Under the pieces are notes generated by a model, which had not been told where the DNA came from, ran no database searches, and was given only the letters and a program-made list of their open reading frames with translations. A stretch of DNA of 32,910 nt from SAR324 cluster bacterium (lineage in GTDB: Bacteria; SAR324; NAC60-12). The position numbers and the translations under genes are program-made. Below, piece by piece: positions 24,657 to 32,205 of this stretch. Location: positions 1-32,910 of the forward strand of contig JADFZZ010000044.1 in the NCBI GenBank assembly GCA_015232315.1. Direction: 5' to 3'. How positions within the stretch are numbered: the stretch's first letter is position 1; every line of letters begins with the position of its first letter.

Positions 24657-24777
24657 AATTGATCCTTCTCAATTTTTCTACATGTTTCAACCGTTCCTGG
24701 GGGGGCTGTTGACTCCAGTATGATCTGGAGTCCTCATCATCTAGCGAAGATGATATTGAAATCACGGTTCGATCCAT
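24607..24777 (-). CDS. Small protein of a nucleotidyltransferase-associated pair
   Basis: The 56-residue frame, read from ATG 24777 (an ATG at 24798 is also in frame), begins MDRTVISISSSLDDEDSRSYW and continues QERLKHVEKLRRINCG and RATERLQGFFEIA. Short proteins with this pattern (SYW, then PxERL, then RLQ) are often encoded directly upstream of a nucleotidyltransferase, which suggests a two-gene module. Here the partner is reduced to a scar that overlaps the end of this gene in another frame. Whether this half is still made is unknown. It lies between hemE and ydiJ on the same strand. Confidence 0.55.
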   Translation of the reverse strand: MDRTVISISSSLDDEDSRSYWSQQPPQERLKHVEKLRRINCGHRATERLQGFFEIA

Positions 24778-24810
24778 TTTCAAAAAATCACCATTCAATA
24801 GCTTTCAAAT

Positions 24811-25869
24811 TCAGGATATGACACCCAGTGTTTTGGCTCGTTCCACAAAATAGGTCACGTTTTCAAAGGGTGTTTGTGGCAAAAGACCATGATTGAGATT
24901 CAAGATATGTCGTTTCTTTTGTGTCTGTGCAAAGCATTGCTGAATGGCCGCATCAATGTCTTCGTGAGTGCCTTCCATCAACAGCCGGTTGTCCACATTT
25001 CCCTGAAACACAATTTCAGGCTGACTTTGGGCCATCGCCTGATCGAGTTGCACACAACTGCCTACGCTCATCACCCGGGCGCCACTTTGAAGCATGAGAT
25101 CAACAAACGAGCATTCTTTCGTGAACAAAATGCCGGGGGCTTGAGGCTTGAGTCCGGCAAAAATCCGTTGATGGGTGGGTTGGACATGCCGTTCATAAAT
25201 ATCTCGTGGCAGGACATCGGCAAATGATTCAAAGAGTTGTACCGCATGGGCGCCATTGTCGATCTGGTAATTCAGATAGTCGATGGTCATGACTGTCAGG
25301 TGGTCCATCAAACTGTCAATCATCTCCGTGTTTTCACGGATGAATTTGAGAATCTCCGGAATCTGATGTCCCGGAGATTTTCCGGCAATCATAAAAAAAG
25401 CCAGCGTCATGGGAGCGCCGGCAAATCCCAGCAAAGGCAAGGCTCCGTGGAGTTCCCGTTGAATATTTCGCAGGGATTTTCCTACGACCGGCACATCCGT
25501 TTCCGGGTCGAGAAACCGAAGGCTTTTAACTTGAGAACGGGAAACAATGGGGGTATCCAGTACCGGCCCGGGACAAAAGCGAAAAGGCGCTCCAAGCGGG
25601 CTGAGAGGAGTGAGAATATCCTGAAACACAATGATCGCGTCTACCCCGATTCGCTGTGGCAACAGGGAGACCCGCACCACCTGATCCACATCCAGAAAGA
25701 TTTCTTCCAGCGGTCGGGGATACTGTTCACGCAATTCACGGTAAAGCGGGTCGGTTCTTCCAGCCTGGCGCATCATCCAGACCGGAATTCGGGGAATCGG
25801 CATGCCCCATGCGGCTTTCAGCAGGAGATCGTTGTCTAGTCGTGGGAGTGTAACAGGAGTTTCAGTCAT
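24811..25869 (-). CDS. hemE: Uroporphyrinogen decarboxylase
   Basis: HemE removes four carboxyl groups from uroporphyrinogen III to give coproporphyrinogen III in heme synthesis. The N-terminal signature RIPVWMMRQAGR is present near residue 35, followed by the substrate-binding Asp region DIL(T)PL, then FAGAPMTLAFFM and, near the C terminus, FQGNVDN and HILNLNHGLLPQTP. From ATG 25869 the protein has 352 residues, a normal length; AAGGA lies 6 nt upstream, whereas the earlier in-frame ATG at 25896 has no such site. The motif reads RQAGRTDPLYR where RQAGRYLPEYR is usual. It is divergent from the DnaC-like gene across a spacer of about 150 bp. Confidence 0.92.
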   Translation of the reverse strand: MTETPVTLPRLDNDLLLKAAWGMPIPRIPVWMMRQAGRTDPLYRELREQYPRPLEEIFLDVDQVVRVSLLPQRIGVDAIIVFQDILTPLSPLGAPFRFCPGPVLDTPIVSRSQVKSLRFLDPETDVPVVGKSLRNIQRELHGALPLLGFAGAPMTLAFFMIAGKSPGHQIPEILKFIRENTEMIDSLMDHLTVMTIDYLNYQIDNGAHAVQLFESFADVLPRDIYERHVQPTHQRIFAGLKPQAPGILFTKECSFVDLMLQSGARVMSVGSCVQLDQAMAQSQPEIVFQGNVDNRLLMEGTHEDIDAAIQQCFAQTQKKRHILNLNHGLLPQTPFENVTYFVERAKTLGVIS

Positions 25870-26016
25870 AATCATTCCTTGAGAAAATTGAATCATTCCT
25901 TGAAATTATTCAGCCACAGGGGGCAGAACATACTCTGTATTGTGAGTCTCTGGGGCAATGCCAAAACAGTTATCTGAACCTTATAAATCATCCACATTTT
26001 AGGGATCCCGGAAAGA
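25870..26016. promoter_or_regulatory. Divergent intergenic region between hemE and the DnaC-like gene
   Basis: About 147 bp separate two divergent starts, so it should hold promoters in both directions. I cannot point to confident -35/-10 pairs. A GGAAAG sequence just before ATG 26017 could serve as ribosome binding site for the plus-strand gene. Confidence 0.4.
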
Positions 26017-26913
26017 ATGTCAATGTTAGAGTCACCTCAGGCCTGCCTCCGTTGTCAAAGCACGTATATCCTGGTTGAGTGCATATCCAACGTGCAATAT
26101 GCCAAAGCCAGTATCTGTACCTGTTTTTCCAGACCATGCGCCATTTGTCAGGGAACCCGGTTTATTTTTCATCGTGACAAACATGGGCGTGACCTGGCAC
26201 TGCCCTGCCCGACCTGCGAACCTCTCCGGCATAAGGTCAACCTTTACAATGGTGCGAGAATTCCCAAGAAATACGCATCCAGTCGCATGGATCCTCAGGA
26301 GAAGGATGACTCCAACAAGATGGCCTATATGTATCTGCAGACGATTCTGAAAAACCTGGAACCGGGACAACAGGCTTCGCCTCAGGGGGATGAACCGGAA
26401 GATGGCCTCAAGGGCTTGATGCTCATGGGAACTCCCGGAACAGGTAAAACCCATCTGATGGCAGGATTCGCCTATCTTTGCACCATTCAACTGGGCATTT
26501 CCTGTGTGTGCCAGGGATTTTCCGAATTGTTGTCGGAACTTCGGAAAGCCTATTCAGACGGTTTATCAGAAATGGAAGTGATTGAACCCCATCTGCGGGC
26601 TGATGTGCTGATCATTGATGATCTGGGCAAGGGACGTAATACTGACTGGGAATTGATGATTCTCGACACGCTCATCACTGAACGCTACAATCGCAACAAA
26701 ATCATCATGGCCACTTCCAATTACACTGAACATACCAACACGACCCTCAAGGAACGGATTCTTACCAAAGATAAATCGGATGTTGAAAAATTTACTGAAG
26801 ATACACTGAGAAAGCGGGTTGGCGAACGGATTTATTCAAGATTGAAAGAGATGTGCTATTTTGAACACCTGTTGGGGCAGGATCGCCGCAACCTGCAAGA
26901 TTACGGTGATTGA
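26017..26913 (+). CDS. DnaC/IstB-like AAA+ ATPase with N-terminal cysteine-rich region
   Basis: The 298 residues begin with a cysteine-rich part: CLRC near 8, CTC and CAIC near 33-43 and CPTC near 67, likely binding zinc. The ATPase follows: Walker A GTPGTGKTH near 140, VLIIDDLGKG near 199 for Walker B, and sensor 1 ATSNYT near 230. This is the DnaC/IstB type, whose members load replicative helicase or assist transposases. Here no transposase is adjacent and the neighbours are chromosomal, so a replication helicase-loader role is more likely, but that is inference. The next gene starts 28 nt downstream, so the two probably share a transcript. Confidence 0.82.
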   Translation: MSMLESPQACLRCQSTYILVECISNVQYAKASICTCFSRPCAICQGTRFIFHRDKHGRDLALPCPTCEPLRHKVNLYNGARIPKKYASSRMDPQEKDDSNKMAYMYLQTILKNLEPGQQASPQGDEPEDGLKGLMLMGTPGTGKTHLMAGFAYLCTIQLGISCVCQGFSELLSELRKAYSDGLSEMEVIEPHLRADVLIIDDLGKGRNTDWELMILDTLITERYNRNKIIMATSNYTEHTNTTLKERILTKDKSDVEKFTEDTLRKRVGERIYSRLKEMCYFEHLLGQDRRNLQDYGD

Positions 26914-26941
26914 TACCACACAGATTTTCAAGGAGAAACCC

Positions 26942-27952
26942 ATGGAACAGCGCCCGATGAAAACCCCTGCGGATTCAAAAAGCTATATTGCCGAAATCGT
27001 TGGCGAGGAAAGTCGGTTTGGACAGCGAATGGATGCGGGGTCCCTGTTGCACATGATGGATCTGGTCGCGGCCACAGCCGCCTGGAAACATACGGGGTGC
27101 CATGTGGTCACCCTTGCGTTTGATCGGGTGGAACTGCTCAACATCATCTGCCACATGGATTATGTGCGGTATGATGCCTGTGTGATCAAGGTCGGTCGGT
27201 CATCCCTGGTGGTTCGCGTGGATGGTTTCAGCAAACCTCCGACCGAAATGGAACTTCAGGCAACCCACAGTGGTGTGATCACAATGGTCGCTGTTGACGA
27301 AAACAAACGCCCGAATCGTGATATTCCCGGAATGAGTTATCAATCAGAAGAAGATCTGGCCAATAAATTTTATGCTGAACAAAGAGATACAAAACTGGCA
27401 CAGAACAAGATCGCGTTAACCCGGATTGATCAACTGGACGAAATTGGCATGGATCAACTTAAAGATCTGTTTCCACGACAGCGCAGATACACACCCTCCC
27501 AGACAGAACTCATCACCCGAAAACTGTTTCTACCGCGCCATGTCAATGCGTTAGGCAATATTTTTGGTGGTGAAATCATTGAATTGATGGAAGAACTTGC
27601 TATTGCTAATGCCCGTCAATTTACAGGGAACTTCAATGTTGTAACCATTGCGATGGAAGATGTCTTGTTTCTGAAACCCATTCAACTCGATCATTTGGTT
27701 GAGATGAAATCTGTTGTGACCTTTGTCGGGAAAACTACTCTGACAATTGAGGTTTCGGTGCGTGCGCTGGATGGCTTTCATCCGGAAAACGGCTACATCA
27801 CCAACAATGGAATTTTCACAATTCTGAATTATGACCGATCCGGACAGAAAAAATTCATCAAGACCGGCCTGGATCTACAGACCGCCACACTCGCACACAA
27901 AAAAACATACCTTCGGGAATTATTCAAATATCAACAGAACTCTCGGGCATGA
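26942..27952 (+). CDS. Double-hotdog acyl-CoA thioesterase
   Basis: From ATG 26942 (AAGGAG 7 nt upstream) the protein has 336 residues. Two hotdog domains are visible. The first, about 12-125, has AGSLLHMMDLVAATAAWKHT and VVTLAFDRVELL. The second, about 185-300, has NALGNIFGGEIIELMEELAI and VVTIAMEDVLFLKPI. Each carries the helix and strand pattern of acyl-CoA hydrolases of the ACOT7/YciA type, which release CoA from acyl-CoA. The first domain has diverged (Asp-Ala-Gly-Ser where NxxGxxxGG is expected), so perhaps only the second is canonical. It is likely cotranscribed with the DnaC-like gene. Confidence 0.85.
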   Translation: MEQRPMKTPADSKSYIAEIVGEESRFGQRMDAGSLLHMMDLVAATAAWKHTGCHVVTLAFDRVELLNIICHMDYVRYDACVIKVGRSSLVVRVDGFSKPPTEMELQATHSGVITMVAVDENKRPNRDIPGMSYQSEEDLANKFYAEQRDTKLAQNKIALTRIDQLDEIGMDQLKDLFPRQRRYTPSQTELITRKLFLPRHVNALGNIFGGEIIELMEELAIANARQFTGNFNVVTIAMEDVLFLKPIQLDHLVEMKSVVTFVGKTTLTIEVSVRALDGFHPENGYITNNGIFTILNYDRSGQKKFIKTGLDLQTATLAHKKTYLRELFKYQQNSRA

Positions 27953-28306
27953 CATTGGTATTTTATCAATTCATCTGCCTCAATAATTTACCTTTCCGAA
28001 ACATGCTGTGACTCAGCAAAAATCTCAGGTGATCTCTTACGGAATTTACAAGGATCAGATGTTCCGAAGGATAAACCGAGGGTCTTGTGCGTAGTCTCTG
28101 ATTTTGGATTTATCCTCTTGAAAGATCCTGGACAGAGAGCATGGCAAGGTGTTCTCAAGACCCACCGAATTCCTGTCCATTTTTATTATAATTTGTAAAA
28201 ATAACAGAAATTCAGTGATTTAAATAAAAGTCATTTGGCTTAAAAAAATGTATTGACATACACAGGCTATCCGAATAAAAACTCCGTTTCACTTCTTCAG
28301 AATGAG
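27953..28306. other. Intergenic region before the tRNA/ribosomal protein cluster
   Basis: This 354-bp stretch has no convincing gene. Its left part is unremarkable; the right part becomes AT-rich and holds the probable promoter of the tRNA cluster at 28253-28281. I see no clear terminator for the thioesterase gene. Confidence 0.6.
28253..28281 (+). promoter_or_regulatory. Probable sigma-70 promoter of the tRNA/rpmG/secE cluster
   Basis: A perfect -35 TTGACA (28253-28258) is followed, 17 nt later, by TAAAAA (28276-28281), a weak -10. An AT-rich tract lies upstream, like an UP element. The first tRNA starts 25 nt after the -10, a reasonable leader length. Stable RNA promoters often have a strong -35 with a less perfect -10. 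Confidence 0.55.
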
Positions 28307-28382
28307 GCTGGTATAGCTCAATTGGTAGAGCAGCTGATTTGTAATCAGCAGGTTGCGGGTTCAAGTCCCATTGCCAGCTCCA
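28307..28382 (+). tRNA. tRNA-Thr (anticodon TGT)
   Basis: A complete 76-nt cloverleaf: acceptor GCTGGTA with TGCCAGC, D-arm TAGCTCAATTGGTAGAGC, anticodon stem GCTGA/TCAGC with loop TTTGTAA, T-arm with GGTTCAAGTCC, and encoded CCA. It reads ACA codons. It is the first gene of the cluster. Confidence 0.96.
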
Positions 28383-28394
28383 CGATTTCAGCGT

Positions 28395-28479
28395 GGGGAG
28401 ATACCCGAGTGGCCAAAGGGATCAGACTGTAAATCTGACGGCTCCGCCTTCGAAGGTTCGAATCCTTCTCTCCCCACCA
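28395..28479 (+). tRNA. tRNA-Tyr (anticodon GTA)
   Basis: An 85-nt class II tRNA with acceptor GGGGAGA/TCTCCCC, anticodon loop around CTGTAAA, a long variable arm (GGCTCCGCCTTCG region), T-loop GGTTCGAATCC and encoded CCA. It lies 12 nt after tRNA-Thr. Confidence 0.96.
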
Positions 28480-28499
28480 TTTTAATAACCCCCTGCGAT

Positions 28500-28574
28500 G
28501 CCTGGGTAGCTCAGTGGTAGAGCATTTCCTTGGTAAGGAAAAGGTCGGCAGTTCAATCCTGCTCCCAGGCTCCA
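28500..28574 (+). tRNA. tRNA-Thr (anticodon GGT)
   Basis: A 75-nt cloverleaf with acceptor GCCTGGG/CCCAGGC, anticodon stem TTTCC/GGAAA and loop TTGGTAA, T-arm with CAGTTCAATCCTG and encoded CCA. It reads ACC codons. In the classic arrangement tRNA-Gly lies before this gene and tuf after it; both are absent here. Confidence 0.95.
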
Positions 28575-28592
28575 GAACTATAGTGGTGATTC

Positions 28593-28742
28593 ATGCGGGA
28601 CACGATTCAATTGGAATGCACAGAGTGTAAACGGAAAAACTATACGGCTTCCCGTAACAAGCGCACTAAAACCAGCCGGATGGAAATTAAGAAATATTGC
28701 CGCTGGGATCGTAAACACACGATCCATAAAGAAACCAAGTAA
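28593..28742 (+). CDS. rpmG: Ribosomal protein L33
   Basis: A 49-residue L33, a small 50S subunit protein near the E site. It begins [20 protein letters not shown] and ends [17 protein letters not shown]. The first zinc-ligand pair CTEC is present. The second pair has only its first Cys (YCRWD; the fourth ligand position is Asp), so zinc binding is probably lost or altered. It lies between tRNA-Thr and tRNA-Trp, upstream of secE, a common place for rpmG in bacteria. Confidence 0.95.
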   Translation: MRDTIQLECTECKRKNYTASRNKRTKTSRMEIKKYCRWDRKHTIHKETK

Positions 28743-28810
28743 ATCCGGTTTTGAGGTCTTTGAGGGAAACAGGTGTTCACCCGTTACAACTCCTCTCTTA
28801 GTGAAAGTGT

Positions 28811-28887
28811 AGGCCAGTAGCTCTAACTGGTAGAGCGTCGGATTCCAAATCCGAGGGTTGCGGGTTCGAATCCTGCCTGGCCTGCCA
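28811..28887 (+). tRNA. tRNA-Trp (anticodon CCA)
   Basis: Acceptor AGGCCAG/CTGGCCT, anticodon stem CGGAT/ATCCG with loop TCCAAA around CCA, T-arm GCGGGTTCGAATCCTGC, discriminator G and encoded CCA. It reads UGG and stands just before secE, its usual position. Confidence 0.95.
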
Positions 28888-28985
28888 TCTCCTCATAAAA
28901 TTCGTGATCTGAAATCAAAACATGGTGTCATCGCAGGGACAAAAAGTCTGCTTCCTGTCTATGTTTTTCTATCAACAGGTAAGAT

Positions 28986-29171
28986 ATGTTTAGTAAGTTC
29001 AAGCAGTTTTTGGATGATATTCGAGCAGAATTTAAAAAAGTTCATTGGCCAGACCGTGATGAAACCATCAAGGCAACATCCATTGTTTTGGCTCTTTCCC
29101 TGATCGTCGCCGTATTTCTGGGCGTTGCGGACTTGGGTTTGTCTTCAATCATGAAGATGATTATTTCCTGA
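28986..29171 (+). CDS. secE: Preprotein translocase subunit SecE
   Basis: A 61-residue single-span SecE, part of the SecYEG channel in the inner membrane. It has the conserved amphipathic stretch FLDDIRAEFKKVHWPDRDET followed by one transmembrane helix (IVLALSLIVAVFLGVADL). The length is that of the short, one-helix form. It is followed after 7 nt by nusG. Confidence 0.95.
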   Translation: MFSKFKQFLDDIRAEFKKVHWPDRDETIKATSIVLALSLIVAVFLGVADLGLSSIMKMIIS

Positions 29172-29178
29172 AGGAATT

Positions 29179-29730
29179 ATGGCTGAATCAAACGCAGAGT
29201 TCAAATGGTATATACTGCAAGCCAACGCTGGTTTTGAAAGCAGGATTGAAAAAATGATCCAGGAACAACTTCGGCTTAAAAACCTTGGGCACCTGGTGCA
29301 GGAAATTTTTATTCCTTCCGAAGACGTGGTTAAAACCAAGGGTGGAAAAAAAAAGACGGTAAACCAGAAATATTTTCCTGGTTACATTCTGATTCACATG
29401 GATCTCCAACCTGCTCTGTGGCACTTGCTGATGGGCATCAACAGAGTTTCGGGTTTTGTGGGTGGCACAAAAGATAAGCCACTCCCACTGACCGAAAAAG
29501 AATTGCAGGACATTCGCAGCCAGATAGACCAGGGTGTTCAGCAAGCTGCTGTGCAGCAGGATTATGACTTAGGGCAGAAAGTGACGATCACTGAAGGCCC
29601 CTTTAGCAATTTCACAGGTGTGATTGATGAAATCAACCGGGAGAAAAACAAATTGAAAGTGCTTGTGAGTATTTTCGGTAGACCGACCCCCGTTGAAATT
29701 GAGTTTGATAAAGTACAGAACGCCACCTGA
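29179..29730 (+). CDS. nusG: Transcription termination/antitermination factor NusG
   Basis: A 183-residue NusG that binds RNA polymerase and links it to Rho and ribosomes. The N-terminal NGN domain runs from KWYILQANAGFESRIEKMI to GFVGGTKDKPLPLT. The C-terminal KOW domain has GQKVTITEGPFSNFTGVIDE. Start ATG 29179 has AAGGA upstream. It is complete and in the usual order after secE. Confidence 0.97.
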   Translation: MAESNAEFKWYILQANAGFESRIEKMIQEQLRLKNLGHLVQEIFIPSEDVVKTKGGKKKTVNQKYFPGYILIHMDLQPALWHLLMGINRVSGFVGGTKDKPLPLTEKELQDIRSQIDQGVQQAAVQQDYDLGQKVTITEGPFSNFTGVIDEINREKNKLKVLVSIFGRPTPVEIEFDKVQNAT

Positions 29731-29751
29731 TTCACATTGTAAGAGGCTACT

Positions 29752-30177
29752 ATGGCAAAAGAGATTACCGCATTCATTAAATTACAAGTACCCGCAGGCA
29801 AAGCTAATCCATCTCCACCCATTGGGCCGGCTCTTGGTCAACATGGTGTGAATATCATGGAATTCTGCAAAAGTTTTAACGCTAAAACCCAAGGCATGGA
29901 CACCATTGTTCCGGTAGTGATTTCTGTTTATTCCGACCGGTCATTTACGTTTATCATGAAAACGCCTCCGGCTGCGGAACTGATCAAGAAAACGCTCAAA
30001 CTGGATAAAGGCTCAGCAACCCCTAATACGGCAAAAGTCGGTACTCTTTCACAGAGTCAACTGGAAGAAATCGCCAAGATCAAAATGCCGGATCTCAATT
30101 GCTATGACATTGAAGCCGCAAAAAAAATTGTGGCTGGTGCCGCGCAAAGTATGGGCGTGGAAATCGCCGGCAACTGA
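29752..30177 (+). CDS. rplK: Ribosomal protein L11
   Basis: A 141-residue L11 that binds 23S rRNA in the GTPase-associated centre. Typical stretches are [20 protein letters not shown] at the start, [16 protein letters not shown] in the middle and the C-terminal [10 protein letters not shown]. It lies 21 nt after nusG, with AGAGG before the ATG, and rplA follows in the standard order. Confidence 0.97.
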   Translation: MAKEITAFIKLQVPAGKANPSPPIGPALGQHGVNIMEFCKSFNAKTQGMDTIVPVVISVYSDRSFTFIMKTPPAAELIKKTLKLDKGSATPNTAKVGTLSQSQLEEIAKIKMPDLNCYDIEAAKKIVAGAAQSMGVEIAGN

Positions 30178-30232
30178 CCGGTATTGTTCAATCAATAAAC
30201 CACAACTATGTGGGAGGCAACCAGGAGTATTT

Positions 30233-30922
30233 ATGCCGAAACTAACAAAACGACAAAAAATGATTCAGGAAAAAGTAGACCGAAATCGGGTTTATCCTTT
30301 GCAGGAAGCACTGCAAATCCTGAAAGATGTAAAATCCCCCAGATTCGACGAAACCGTGGATATTGTCCTGAAACTGGGTGTTGATTCCAGAAAAGCGGAC
30401 CAAATGGTTCGCGGAAGTTGTGCCTTGCCTAATGGTCTGGGGAAAACAGTCCGCGTGATTGTCTTCGCCAAAGGTGAAAAAGAAGTTGAAGCTCGAGATG
30501 CTGGCGCGGATGTTGTGGGTGGAGAAGATCTGGTTCAAAAAATCCAGGAAGGCTGGATGGAATTTGATCGAACTATTGCCACACCAGACATGATGGGCGT
30601 TGTCGGGAAAATCGCAAAACTTCTGGGGCCTCGTGGTTTGATGCCGAACCCCAAGGTTGGCACTGTGACACTTGACGTTCGCAAAATGGTGCAGATGATC
30701 AAAGCTGGTCAGGTAGAGTTCCGTGTGGATAAAAACAGCAATTTGCATGCGCCAGTTGGAAAAGTTTCTTTTGACAATCAAAAGCTTGCTGAAAATATCC
30801 ATGTATTCATGGAAACTATTCTGCGAATCAAACCGTCTACATCCAAAGGTGTTTATCTGAAGAGTTGTACTATCAGTTCAACGATGGGACCTGGCATCAG
30901 GGTGGATACGTCAACCCTGTAA
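30233..30922 (+). CDS. rplA: Ribosomal protein L1
   Basis: A 229-residue L1 that forms the mobile L1 stalk at the E site and usually represses its own operon. I use ATG 30233 (AGGAG 7 nt upstream), giving [11 protein letters not shown]; the longer open frame overlaps rplK and is not real. Conserved stretches include GDV-type [29 protein letters not shown], and [16 protein letters not shown] near 128. It ends before the L10 leader. Confidence 0.97.
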   Translation: MPKLTKRQKMIQEKVDRNRVYPLQEALQILKDVKSPRFDETVDIVLKLGVDSRKADQMVRGSCALPNGLGKTVRVIVFAKGEKEVEARDAGADVVGGEDLVQKIQEGWMEFDRTIATPDMMGVVGKIAKLLGPRGLMPNPKVGTVTLDVRKMVQMIKAGQVEFRVDKNSNLHAPVGKVSFDNQKLAENIHVFMETILRIKPSTSKGVYLKSCTISSTMGPGIRVDTSTL

Positions 30923-30934
30923 TTAAGTATTGTG

Positions 30935-30990
30935 TTGTCGAAGACAGCAGGGGCCCCTGAGGGCTTAATAGTTCACCCTGCCGAGATAGC
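30935..30990 (+). promoter_or_regulatory. L10 leader (ribosomal protein L10-L12 autoregulatory RNA)
   Basis: The sequence GTCGAAGACAGCAGGGG, then CTTAATAGTTCACCCTGCCGAG, matches the known L10 leader pattern (AAGACAGCAGG ... CTTAAT ... CCTGCCGAG). CAGCAGGG pairs with CCCTGCCG. In this element, excess L10-L12 complex binds the leader and blocks translation of rplJ-rplL. It sits about 230 nt upstream of the rplJ start. Confidence 0.8.
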
Positions 30991-31028
30991 AAGAATTTCG
31001 CTTTTATCCGCTTTTCTGCTTCCGGTTC

Positions 31029-31061
31029 GGAGTTCTCAAAGGAACTCCTGTCTTTCTGTTT
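31029..31061 (+). terminator. Hairpin with T-rich tail in the rplJ leader, possible attenuator
   Basis: GGAGTTC (31029-31035) and GAACTCC (31042-31048) form a 7-bp stem with a TCAAAG loop, followed by TGTCTTTCTGTTTT. The T-tract is interrupted, so termination would be partial. It lies between the L10 leader and rplJ, suggesting an attenuator that sets the ratio of rplKA to rplJL transcripts. Confidence 0.5.
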
Positions 31062-31218
31062 TCGCTTCCATTAAAAATCCGTTCTGATTTCAGAGCGTTT
31101 TACCGTTGATCTGGAATACAGTGACATGTATTTCCAACGGATTTTGTTCCCCTGTGAATTTCCAGAGAGTTGCTGGAAAGCGGGGATTGGTTATCACTTC
31201 TCAAAAAGCGAGGTGTTT

Positions 31219-31746
31219 GTGGATAAAATATCAAAAGAAGCGGTGGTTCAGGAGCTGAAAACTGTTTTCAGCAAGGCATCTTCTGCTGTTTTGGTCGATT
31301 ACCGCGGAATGGAAAACAATAAGGTTGTGGAGTTGCGCAAGCAGCTTTATGACAATGCTTCCAAGATGAAGGTAGTCAAAAATACGTTGGCCAAAATCGC
31401 GGCAAAAGATACTCCTTTTGAAAAAATTACCGATAAATTTGTTGATACCCGTGCCATTGTTTTTAGTGAAAAGGATGCAGTTGCCCAGGCAAAAATACTG
31501 TCAACCTTTTCCAAAGCAAATCCGGCATTAGTGATTCTGGGAGGTTTGCTCACAGATAAGAAAAAAACATCCGTGTTGAATCCGGATGAAATTAAAGTAC
31601 TGGCAGAACTGCCTCCAAAAGAGGAACTACTTGCCAAATTGTTGTACTTGATGCAGGCACCTGCGTCACAATTTGTAAGAACTTTGAACGAAGTTCCCGC
31701 CAAATTTGTGCGTGCATTGTCCGCCATTGCTGAATCAAAAAAATAA
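31219..31746 (+). CDS. rplJ: Ribosomal protein L10
   Basis: A 175-residue L10, the base of the L7/L12 stalk. I choose GTG 31219 (start VDKISKEAVVQELK) because GAGG lies 5 nt upstream and this gives the family's usual N terminus and length; the open frame extends back to 31126 without matching L10. Conserved stretches are AVLVDYRGMENNKVVELR and KVVKNTLAKIA. The C-terminal helix that binds L7/L12 dimers (ELLAKLLYLMQAPASQFVR) is present. Confidence 0.95.
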   Translation: MDKISKEAVVQELKTVFSKASSAVLVDYRGMENNKVVELRKQLYDNASKMKVVKNTLAKIAAKDTPFEKITDKFVDTRAIVFSEKDAVAQAKILSTFSKANPALVILGGLLTDKKKTSVLNPDEIKVLAELPPKEELLAKLLYLMQAPASQFVRTLNEVPAKFVRALSAIAESKK

Positions 31747-31767
31747 CCCTGAACTCATGGAGCTGTT

Positions 31768-32148
31768 ATGTCAGAAATAACAAAAGAACAAGTGATTGAA
31801 TTTATTTCCAATATGTCCGTTCTTGATTTGTCCCAAATGGTCAAGGAACTCGAAGAAAAATTCGGTGTGAGCGCCGCCGCTGTTGCTGGTCCCGCGGTTG
31901 CTGTTGCTGCCGCTCCTGCTGAAGCTGCTGCTGAACAAACCGAATTTGCGGTTATCCTGGCCGCTGCCGGAGAAAAGAAAATCAATGTGATCAAAGAAGT
32001 TCGTGCGATCACTGGTTTGGGACTCAAAGAAGCCAAAGACTTTGTTGAAGCCGCTCCTCAAAAAGTGAAGGAAGGAATTACCAAAGAAGAAGCAGAAGCC
32101 ATTAAAAAACAACTGGAATCCGCTGGTGCTTCCGTAGAAATCAAGTAA
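31768..32148 (+). CDS. rplL: Ribosomal protein L7/L12
   Basis: A 126-residue L7/L12, the multicopy stalk protein that recruits translation GTPases. The N-terminal dimerisation part ([20 protein letters not shown]) is followed by an Ala-rich hinge ([15 protein letters not shown]) and the C-terminal domain with [20 protein letters not shown]. It begins 21 nt after rplJ. A terminator follows immediately, and rpoB is not next. Confidence 0.97.
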   Translation: MSEITKEQVIEFISNMSVLDLSQMVKELEEKFGVSAAAVAGPAVAVAAAPAEAAAEQTEFAVILAAAGEKKINVIKEVRAITGLGLKEAKDFVEAAPQKVKEGITKEEAEAIKKQLESAGASVEIK

Positions 32149-32161
32149 GCGTTTTATGTTG

Positions 32162-32183
32162 GGGCGAACCCTTGTGCTCGCCC
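32162..32183 (+). terminator. Terminator hairpin after rplL
   Basis: GGGCGA and TCGCCC form a 6-bp stem around a 10-nt loop, followed by TGATATTTT. The stem is short and the T-run imperfect, so it is a modest terminator. It lies between the convergent ends of rplL and the methyltransferase gene and may serve both. Confidence 0.55.
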
Positions 32184-32205
32184 TGATATTTTGAATGAAT
32201 CCTGA

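Noticed and set aside
26861-26941. Upstream extension of the thioesterase frame
   Set aside because: It would overlap the end of the DnaC-like gene; ATG 26942 has a good ribosome binding site and begins the hotdog fold.
30104-30232. Upstream extension of the rplA frame into rplK
   Set aside because: L1 proteins begin near [12 protein letters not shown] 30233 has AGGAG upstream and gives the normal length.
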